Under the pieces are notes generated by a model that had not been told where the DNA came from, did no database searches, and saw only the letters and a program-made list of their open reading frames with translations. Source: Syntrophomonas sp. UBA4911 (GTDB lineage Bacteria > Bacillota > Syntrophomonadia > Syntrophomonadales > Syntrophomonadaceae). From it: a stretch of 6,390 bases of DNA. This document shows, in pieces, positions 1-4,773 of this stretch (its first letter is position 1; the number at the start of each line of letters is the position of its first letter). The stretch spans positions 1 to 6,390 of the forward strand of contig DHCD01000100.1 of the NCBI GenBank assembly GCA_002398105.1, given 5' to 3'. The position numbers and the translations under genes are program-made.

Positions 1-1
1 T

Positions 2-1819
2 AAATTTGGTTCGACCAAGATTATTATTCCCTTAAAAATGAAGGTTGGGGATGTTTCCGATGAAGTTAAGGCTACCCTGGGCGGAACCGGAGTATTCCAG
101 GGCAGTACCAGCGTACTTCTGGGGAATGCGGGCTCAGGCTCCGCTACCGCCAGTATAAACAGTGTAAAATCATTTGGTGTAGATGAAAGCGTAGAAATTG
201 ACGATATCATTATAAGTGAAATTTCAGGGGGAGCATTCAAACCAGATGACGTAATTACCCTGGAACTCTCCAAAGGTTTTAAGTGGAACAAAAAGCCGAC
301 GCTAAAAGGCGAATGGGGATTGAGCACCGCTGGTTTTGCCGTAAGTGATCCTTTTGATGAAGGTGAAAAAATAACGATAACACTTCCGGAAACCTTAACG
401 CCAACCGCATATCCTGATCTCAGCCGCCTGATTATTACCGGAGCGCAGATTACGGATAAGGATTCCGCTAAGAAAGGTGAGGTCACCGTTGAAATTACCA
501 GTGAGGAAGATATAATTGATATGGAGCTGGTAGTAGCTAAATACGGAGATTTCGGCGTTACTTTGACCGAGGATGCCGTTGCGGAAGTGACCGCCGGCAA
601 GAAAGTGGAAATCGGCAGCTTCTTTATTGAAGAGACCATTGCCAAGAGTCTGGTAGCTGGCAGAAGCGTTAATTTTGACCTGCCCTCCGGGGTAAAATGG
701 ACTGACGACCCCAAATTGACCGCCAAGAAGGGCGTATCCGATCGTCTCGGCTATACTGACACAACCAACAAGGGCCAAACCCTAAAGTATAAAGTCAAGG
801 ATGCTACTGGTGTCAGCAAGCTGCTGGTAGAAAAAGGCGAAGTCTATATCGAACCCGGATTCGAAGGCCCGATTGAAGTTACCGTCACCGGTACCGCCGG
901 AGTGGAAGGCACCGTTAAGGTAGCCGAGGTAAAACCGGCCGTGACCATTAAGGCCGAAGGCGTAAAAGACGTCGTGGTCGGCAGCCAGAACCAGAAGGTG
1001 GCCGATATCCTGATCGTTGAGAACGACAAGGAAGCCATCCTCAAGACCGATGACAATGATGAGATCGTGGTGGCTCTGGACGAAGGCTACAAGTTCTATA
1101 AGAAACCTGTGGTCGAGGTCACCGAAGGCGACCTGGAAATCGACTCCACCAAGCTGAACTCCAGCAATGACGAGCTGACCATTAAGATCAAGTCCGACAG
1201 CAGCGAGGCCAGCACTATCAAGCTGTCCGACGTCTATGTGACCGGTTTTAGAAGCGCTCCCGAAGGACCGGTAAAAGCCATTCTGGTTGAGGCCGAGGGC
1301 GATGTCGGTGAGGCTTCAGTTACAGGCAGCACCGCTCTAGACGAAGGCTATGAGTGGTACAAAGAAGCTAGAAAAGAAGGTCCTAGGTTCAGCGAAGTCT
1401 CAGCGGGCGAAGTAGTTATCGCTAACTGCGTGACTCCGGCCGGATCCGGCGCCAGCATCAGCTTCAAAGTCGGCTCCAACATCTACACCGTCAACGGCGT
1501 TAACAAAGTAATGGATGCGTCCCCTTATATTAAGAGCGACCGCACTTATGTGCCCATGCGTTACGTAGCCGAATCCCTCGGTGCGGAAGTTGTCTGGGAT
1601 CAGACTGCTCAGACCGTAACCCTGACCAAGGGCGATACGGTAGTAGTATTTACCATTGGCAGCACCACTTACACCGTCAATGGCGAGTCCGCGGTAGCCG
1701 ATGTAGCTCCTGAAATCACCAGCGACAGAACCATGCTGCCTGCCCGTTACGCGGCGGAAGCTTTAGGCGCTGTAGTTGGATGGGATCAGGCTACTCAGAC
1801 CGTGATCATTACCCAGTAA
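2..1819 (+). CDS. Secreted/cell-surface repeat protein with C-terminal copper-amine-oxidase-N (stalk) domain, 5' partial
   Basis: The frame is open from base 2 to the TAA at 1817-1819 (TAATAA tandem stop), so the 5' end lies outside the window. The first in-frame ATG (38) has no ribosome binding site before it and is probably internal. Residues here are numbered from that ATG. Residues 47-430 hold three divergent, beta-rich repeat units of about 130 residues; each has a G-[FVY]-K-[WF]-x3-P core (80-87, 218-225, 350-357). The residues before 46 resemble the end of an earlier unit. Residues 476-530 and 538-592 are two copies of the stalk motif (YTVNG, SDRT, P-x-RY, ES/EALGA, WDQ, QTV). This domain is common in exported Clostridia proteins. 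Despite its name it does not imply amine oxidase activity, and no catalytic domain is visible. A signal peptide or S-layer anchor, if present, is outside the window. The family call is firm; the biological role is unknown. Confidence 0.85.
   Translation, partial: KFGSTKIIIPLKMKVGDVSDEVKATLGGTGVFQGSTSVLLGNAGSGSATASINSVKSFGVDESVEIDDIIISEISGGAFKPDDVITLELSKGFKWNKKPTLKGEWGLSTAGFAVSDPFDEGEKITITLPETLTPTAYPDLSRLIITGAQITDKDSAKKGEVTVEITSEEDIIDMELVVAKYGDFGVTLTEDAVAEVTAGKKVEIGSFFIEETIAKSLVAGRSVNFDLPSGVKWTDDPKLTAKKGVSDRLGYTDTTNKGQTLKYKVKDATGVSKLLVEKGEVYIEPGFEGPIEVTVTGTAGVEGTVKVAEVKPAVTIKAEGVKDVVVGSQNQKVADILIVENDKEAILKTDDNDEIVVALDEGYKFYKKPVVEVTEGDLEIDSTKLNSSNDELTIKIKSDSSEASTIKLSDVYVTGFRSAPEGPVKAILVEAEGDVGEASVTGSTALDEGYEWYKEARKEGPRFSEVSAGEVVIANCVTPAGSGASISFKVGSNIYTVNGVNKVMDASPYIKSDRTYVPMRYVAESLGAEVVWDQTAQTVTLTKGDTVVVFTIGSTTYTVNGESAVADVAPEITSDRTMLPARYAAEALGAVVGWDQATQTVIITQ
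176..1327 (+). repeat. Three divergent protein-level repeat units in the surface protein
   Basis: Units cover roughly 176-553, 554-961 and 962-1327. Each starts with a V-x-I/V-x2-[IF]-x-I-x-E strand pattern, continues with an acidic loop and a G-[FVY]-K-[WF] core, and ends with a strand set containing a G-[EP]-[IV]-x-V pattern (for example KGEVTVEIT and GPIEVTVTG). Similarity is weak at the nucleotide level, so the duplications are old. Unit boundaries are my estimate from reading the translation. Confidence 0.55.
1463..1816 (+). repeat. Two tandem stalk (Cu_amine_oxidN1-like) motifs
   Basis: The C-terminus contains two copies with a 62-residue period. The first has GSNIYTVNG, SDRTYVPMRYVAESLGA and VVWDQTAQTVTL. 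The second has GSTTYTVNG, SDRTMLPARYAAEALGA and VGWDQATQTVII. This is the typical appearance of the PF07833-type domain found at an end of many exported Firmicute proteins. Confidence 0.85.
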
Positions 1820-1834
1820 TAAAGAGTCTATGAC

Positions 1835-1870
1835 GCAGGACCGGGTTCTTCGGAATCCGGTCCTGCTTTT
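1835..1870 (+). terminator. Rho-independent terminator with C(UUCG)G loop
   Basis: GCAGGACCGG at 1835-1844 pairs perfectly with CCGGTCCTGC at 1857-1866. The stem extends inward through a G-U pair, two T-A pairs and C1848-G1853, which closes a TTCG tetraloop (1849-1852), giving a 14-bp stem. A short T run (1867-1870) follows. It lies 15 nt after the stop of the surface protein and should separate it from the TolC-like gene. Stem, loop and T run are all visible directly. Confidence 0.9.
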
Positions 1871-1871
1871 A

Positions 1872-1900
1872 TTGACAGCAGTTCAGGGTTCTTCTATAAT
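1872..1900 (+). promoter_or_regulatory. Consensus sigma-A promoter of the TolC-like gene
   Basis: TTGACA at 1872-1877 and TATAAT at 1895-1900 are both perfect consensus and are separated by exactly 17 bp. The start of transcription is expected near 1907, giving a leader of about 36 nt. The -35 box starts one base after the T run of the preceding terminator. A promoter this strong usually needs a repressor if expression is to be conditional. Confidence 0.88.
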
Positions 1901-1909
1901 TTAGAAAAG

Positions 1910-1923
1910 TGACCAACCAGTCG
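1910..1923 (+). promoter_or_regulatory. Possible repressor operator (TGAC-N6-GTC)
   Basis: The sequence TGACCAACCAGTCG sits 9 nt downstream of the -10 box, over the expected start of transcription. GAC and GTC form a short imperfect inverted repeat, TGAC-N6-GTC(G). Many TetR-family operators have a similar short dyad, and a TetR gene lies in this window. The dyad is short enough to arise by chance, so this is only a candidate. Confidence 0.25.
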
Positions 1924-1942
1924 GAAAAGGTGGTATATATTC

Positions 1943-3133
1943 ATGTGTAAAATGCGAACATTTGCTGTAATTATGGTATTCTCAATATTGTTATTGACGG
2001 CGGCGCCGGCCCTGGCCATGGCCGAGTCCGGTGGGGGAGAGTCCCTGAGTATTGAAGCGGCTCTGGAATTGGCGGTCAAGAGCAACCCCAGCTATCGTCA
2101 GGCTTCCCTGCAGGCGGAGAAGACCGAACTGATCAAAGACAAGGCGGCGGATGCGGTAGGCGGGATTCCGGAATGGGGCATGGTAGAGCCTGAATATAAA
2201 CAGGTGATAGATAGTTACCATCAGGCCATGATCGGCTATGACGCCGCCCGTAAAGCCCTGCAGGCCCAGAAGAATACTCTGACCAAAGACGTCATATCCG
2301 CCTATACCGCGTGCCTGAGAGAGCATAATAATCTGGCTTATGCCCGTATCAACCTGGAAAATACCCGGCGCCAGCTGCAGATAAGCGGTATTGCCCGGAC
2401 GGTAGGCCTGGTGGGGGATTATGAATTCGATAAGGCCGATACCGGGCTTAAACAGGTCCAGGAGGGAGTAAAGGCCCAGGAAGCGGTTTATGAAAGCGCG
2501 GTGGCCTCTTTACGGGCCTTGCTGGGGAAAGAAGACGGTTGGACTCCCAATCTGTCCAGCCGGCCAGTGATTGAAGTCTATCCCCGCCAATCCCTGGCGA
2601 CTGAATTAGGCCGGGCGGCCAATGAGTCAATTTTATTGTTGGAGACCAAAGCCAATTACGAGATAGAAGAGAGCAAACAGCACTGGGTATTGCCCAATCA
2701 GATTTACGGTGTGAAAGAAATCGACCTGGAGCTGTCCAGTATCGCCTATGAACAGGCGCGGCGCGACAGCAAAGCCACGGTGGAGTCGTTGTATCTGGCT
2801 ATCGACGCCCTGGAGGCGCAGGTGGAGGCAGCTCAGAAATCATATAAAATGGCGGACAAGGACCTGGAAGTGGTCCAACTGAAATATGAGCTGGGTATGG
2901 CGGCCGAGTATGAACTGCAGTCTTCGGGCAGCTCCCTAGCCTCAGCCCGGGTTGCTTGCGAAAAGGCCAGAATAGACCTGGAAAATCTGCAGTCGCAATT
3001 GGCTGAGAGCAAAGCCAAGTTTGCGGCCCTGACCGGCAAAGAAGCCTATAATGCCGCTGATTGGACCGGAACCGAAGCAAACGCTGCGGCTGCCGAGAAG
3101 CAAGGGGACGGTTCTTCTGCTTCTCTAAATTAG
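1943..3133 (+). CDS. TolC-family (outer membrane efflux-like) secreted helical protein, reduced beta-barrel segments
   Basis: The ATG at 1943 follows AAAAGGTGG (1925-1933) with a 9-nt gap. The 396-residue product begins with a signal peptide: basic start (CKMR), hydrophobic core 6-21, and a likely cut after ALA (25) or AMA (27). The mature part is two long-helix repeats. Repeat 1 (about 36-205) starts with the TolC-family opening SIEAALELAVKSNP and includes VGLVGDYEFDKADTGL. Repeat 2 (about 212-365) includes ELGMAAEYELQSSGSSL at the equivalent place. In TolC each repeat carries a beta hairpin for the outer-membrane barrel. Here those positions hold only about 12 residues (73-84, GGIPEWGMVEPE) and 10 residues (250-259, LPNQIYGVKE), so a barrel is doubtful. 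An Ala-rich tail (366-385) precedes 11 residues encoded by a dispersed repeat. It may be the distal partner of the RND pump, but is transcribed separately. The family call is good; its function and place in the envelope are uncertain. Confidence 0.82.
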   Translation: MCKMRTFAVIMVFSILLLTAAPALAMAESGGGESLSIEAALELAVKSNPSYRQASLQAEKTELIKDKAADAVGGIPEWGMVEPEYKQVIDSYHQAMIGYDAARKALQAQKNTLTKDVISAYTACLREHNNLAYARINLENTRRQLQISGIARTVGLVGDYEFDKADTGLKQVQEGVKAQEAVYESAVASLRALLGKEDGWTPNLSSRPVIEVYPRQSLATELGRAANESILLLETKANYEIEESKQHWVLPNQIYGVKEIDLELSSIAYEQARRDSKATVESLYLAIDALEAQVEAAQKSYKMADKDLEVVQLKYELGMAAEYELQSSGSSLASARVACEKARIDLENLQSQLAESKAKFAALTGKEAYNAADWTGTEANAAAAEKQGDGSSASLN

Positions 3134-3158
3134 GACCGAGAAGGAGGCAAGGGGACGG
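3093..3158 (+). repeat. Two direct copies of a GCAAGGGGACGG repeat element spanning the TolC-like stop codon
   Basis: GCAAGGGGACGG occurs at 3100-3111 and 3147-3158. Each copy is preceded by CCGAGAAG (3093-3100 and 3136-3143), with GAG inserted in the second. Copy 1 can fold as an 8-bp hairpin, GAGAAGCA (3095-3102) with TGCTTCTC (3118-3125). Copy 1 lies inside the TolC-like reading frame and encodes its last residues. The 11-mer GGGGACGGTTC (3104-3114) recurs in the palindrome at 4036-4070. This looks like a REP-type dispersed element; the class is inferred. Confidence 0.6.
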
Positions 3159-3194
3159 CTTTCCTGAGTTTAATGGGGTATGCTAAAAATAGAC

Positions 3195-3199
3195 GGAGG
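3195..3199 (+). promoter_or_regulatory. GGAGG ribosome binding site that fixes the MNT start at 3207
   Basis: GGAGG is followed by a 7-nt gap and ATG at 3207. An in-frame ATG at 3180 would add nine residues (MLKIDGGAD), but has only GGGG one base upstream, which is too close to act as a binding site. No convincing promoter was found for this gene; reading from the TolC-like promoter is possible because no T-tailed terminator lies between. Confidence 0.75.
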
Positions 3200-3206
3200 C
3201 GCCGAT

Positions 3207-3530
3207 ATGGAAAAACGAATACAGGATGAGTTGAATATTCTTAAAGATATCATAGTAGAGACCGTTCCTGTGGAGCAAATATTCCTGTTTGGTTCCTATG
3301 CTAATGGTACGCCACATGCTGATTCAGACTTGGATCTTTTTGTAGTAATGCCGGAGAACGCAGACATTCGCGAAATTGATGCAATGAGATTGATTCACAA
3401 AGCAATTCGGGATAAAAAGACAATGCCGGTAGATGTGATCGTCAGCAAAAAAAATAAATTTAATCAGCGTAAATCCACCCCCACTATTGAGCGACAAATA
3501 GCCCAAGAGGGAGTGGTGCTATATGGATAA
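3207..3530 (+). CDS. MNT-type minimal nucleotidyltransferase (antitoxin-like partner of HEPN)
   Basis: This 107-residue protein is a stand-alone pol-beta-superfamily nucleotidyltransferase. The signature is LFGSYANGTPHADSDLDLFV: Gly29-Ser30, then Ser40-Asp41-x-Asp43, with a third carboxylate at Asp76 in PVDVIV. All three metal-binding Asp residues are present, so it may be catalytically active. In known pairs of this type the MNT protein neutralises its HEPN partner, in some cases by adding AMP to it; whether that happens here is inference. The next gene starts inside its final codons with an 8-nt overlap, indicating translational coupling. It is more AT-rich than the flanking genes, which suggests horizontal acquisition. 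The fold and family are secure; the antitoxin role rests on the pairing. Confidence 0.88.
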   Translation: MEKRIQDELNILKDIIVETVPVEQIFLFGSYANGTPHADSDLDLFVVMPENADIREIDAMRLIHKAIRDKKTMPVDVIVSKKNKFNQRKSTPTIERQIAQEGVVLYG

Positions 3531-3930
3531 CCGGACACGCGCACAGGAGTGGCAAAGACTTGCGGAAATGGATTTAAGCAGTGCCGGGTATTTGCTCAAT
3601 ATGCATCCTGCTCCCATAGAAATTATCTGCTATCTTTCCCAGCAATCGGCTGAGAAATATCTTAAAGGTTATCTTGTTCTGTACGATATCAATCCGCCCA
3701 AGATACATGATCTGAATGAATTGTGCAAACTCTGCTCGAATTTGTCCGATACTTTTAAAGATATAGCCGACCAATGCTCCGATCTGACAGCCTACGGTGT
3801 TCAGCCAAGGTATCCAATGGAACTAATGCTGGAGGAGCAGGATATGCGGCAGGCGCTGAACAGTGCAAAAGCGATTAGAGATTTTGTTCTAGCCTTGGCG
3901 CCGGAAGAACAGGGGCAGAACAGTACTTGA
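3523..3930 (+). CDS. HEPN domain protein (toxin-like partner of MNT)
   Basis: The ATG at 3523 lies within ATGGATAA, overlapping the MNT stop. A purine-rich AGAGGGA about 10 nt upstream can serve as binding site. The 135-residue helical protein has HEPN hallmarks: QQSAEKYLKGYLV (40-52), IHDLNEL (61-67) and PRYP (95-98). These match the PF05168-type HEPN proteins often encoded beside MNT genes. The RX4-6H RNase motif of HepT-type toxins is not visible: His occurs only at 28 and 62, and neither has an Arg 5-7 residues before it. RNase toxicity is therefore uncertain; the complex could instead act as a nucleotide-binding or substrate-modifying unit. Domain identity is confident, activity is not. 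Confidence 0.85.
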   Translation: MDNRTRAQEWQRLAEMDLSSAGYLLNMHPAPIEIICYLSQQSAEKYLKGYLVLYDINPPKIHDLNELCKLCSNLSDTFKDIADQCSDLTAYGVQPRYPMELMLEEQDMRQALNSAKAIRDFVLALAPEEQGQNST

Positions 3931-4035
3931 TTATAATAACATCTGAAATGAAAATGTACAGAATAACCACTACTACCAAATATGAGGCGGTGCCGTAATG
4001 AACAGTGAACAGGTGATAATGAATAATTAACCAAC
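3931..4035 (+). other. AT-rich convergent intergenic spacer, no gene seen
   Basis: This stretch separates the HEPN stop from the palindrome at 4036. It contains AACAGTGAACAGG-like simple sequence and a 10-codon open frame from 3998 (MNSEQVIMNN), which lacks a binding site and is not called. TATAAT at 3932-3937 has no suitable -35 partner. No clear promoter or RNA was found. Confidence 0.5.
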
Positions 4036-4070
4036 GAACGGGGGGGACGGTTCAACCGTCCCCCCCGTTC
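4036..4070. terminator. 35-nt GC-rich palindrome between convergent genes (REP-like and/or bidirectional terminator)
   Basis: GAACGGGGGGGACGGTT (4036-4052) and AACCGTCCCCCCCGTTC (4054-4070) are perfect reverse complements around C4053. In RNA this would be a stem of about 15 bp with a TTCAA loop. It lies 24 nt beyond the tetR stop and about 105 nt beyond the HEPN stop. Neither side has a clean T run (on the minus strand GTTGGTTAATTATT follows), so it is not a textbook terminator, though a stem this strong could stop both transcripts. It shares GGGGACGGTTC with the repeats at 3093-3158, so I also consider it a dispersed REP-type element. Confidence 0.6.
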
Positions 4071-4094
4071 CTCTGCAGGCGAGGATTATCCTGA

Positions 4095-4700
4095 TCACCC
4101 TGCCCCTTCCGCCTGCTTTTTGATTCCGTTTATTAAAGCCTGGCTGAGCTGGTCGGCGGTGCGGGCGGGGTCGACCTCCCATCCGTCCATGGTTATTACC
4201 GCTCCCAATCCCGTCAGTGCACTGGCGAGGATCAGGCCTATCAATAACAGGTCCACATCCTGCCTCACTTCGTCCTGAGCCAGACTCTGCTCCAAGAAAT
4301 CCAGGGCCTGTTTCTGTTTTTCCCGGTGCATGGTCATAGCCCACTCGTGCAGCTCATCGTCAAGCATATGGCTGCAGAATATGGTCCGGGCTAAATCCTT
4401 TTTCTCCAGGCTGAAGCGGCAGTGGGCTTCAATCAGTATCCGCAGTCTTTCCTGCAAGGGCATCATTTTAAAGGATTCCTGGTTCAATAGTTCAAAATAG
4501 TATTGCAGCGAGCCTTCCAGCATAGCCTGAAAAAGCTGCAGTTTGCTGCTGAAGTACTCGTAGATGGTTCCTTTACCGATTCCCGCCGCCGCCGCAATTT
4601 CCTCCATGCGGGTGTTGTGATAGCCTTTGCTGGAAAATACCTTCACCGCTGCTCTGAGGATCAACTCGCGTTTTCCCGGTTTATTGTCAGTGTCATTCAT
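4095..4700 (-). CDS. TetR/AcrR-family transcriptional regulator
   Basis: The ATG (4698-4700) follows GGAGG (4708-4712 on this strand) with a 7-nt gap. The 201-residue product has a standard TetR N-terminal DNA-binding domain: helix 1 at about 10-26 (KRELILRAAVKVFSSKG), then TRMEEIAAAAGIGKGTIYEYF (30-50) with the recognition helix near 43-49. Residues 55-195 form the helical ligand-binding and dimerisation domain, which differs between members, so the inducer cannot be read. It lies 73 nt downstream of the RND exporter on the same strand and is probably co-transcribed with it; no promoter of its own is evident. By family habit it should repress the pump operon and respond to a pump substrate. 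Length and motif are complete. Confidence 0.93.
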   Translation of the reverse strand: MNDTDNKPGKRELILRAAVKVFSSKGYHNTRMEEIAAAAGIGKGTIYEYFSSKLQLFQAMLEGSLQYYFELLNQESFKMMPLQERLRILIEAHCRFSLEKKDLARTIFCSHMLDDELHEWAMTMHREKQKQALDFLEQSLAQDEVRQDVDLLLIGLILASALTGLGAVITMDGWEVDPARTADQLSQALINGIKKQAEGAG

Positions 4701-4723
4701 CGGCCTTCCTCCACTCGAATGAG

Positions 4724-4760
4724 CTGGGTGAACGAGAGCAACATCCCCTGATTCACCCAG
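4724..4760. promoter_or_regulatory. Inverted repeat between the RND gene and tetR
   Basis: CTGGGTGAA (4724-4732) and TTCACCCAG (4752-4760) are perfect 9-nt inverted arms with a 19-nt gap, inside the 73-nt spacer between pump stop and tetR start. In the minus-strand transcript this would form a hairpin just before the tetR binding site. There is no T run after it, so a full terminator is unlikely; an mRNA processing or attenuation element, or a pair of regulator half-sites, are alternatives. Confidence 0.5.
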
Positions 4761-4773
4761 GCCTCATCCTTTG

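Noticed and set aside
38..40. ATG as the true start of the surface protein
   Set aside because: The frame remains open to base 2, there is no binding site before this ATG, and the upstream residues look like part of another repeat unit.
3093..3158. CRISPR-like array
   Set aside because: Only two copies with unequal internal spacing, and one copy is coding; no spacer structure.
3180..3182. Earlier ATG as the MNT start
   Set aside because: Only GGGG with a one-base gap precedes it, whereas the ATG at 3207 has GGAGG at 7 nt; MNT domains usually begin close to the latter position.
3932..3937. TATAAT as a promoter after the HEPN gene
   Set aside because: There is no acceptable -35 element 16-18 nt upstream and no gene downstream on that strand.
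3998..4030. 10-codon open frame MNSEQVIMNN
   Set aside because: No ribosome binding site, simple sequence, too short to support as a gene.
4503..4751. 82-codon plus-strand frame opposite tetR
   Set aside because: It is antisense to a clear TetR gene and its composition is that of a shadow frame; no recognisable domain.
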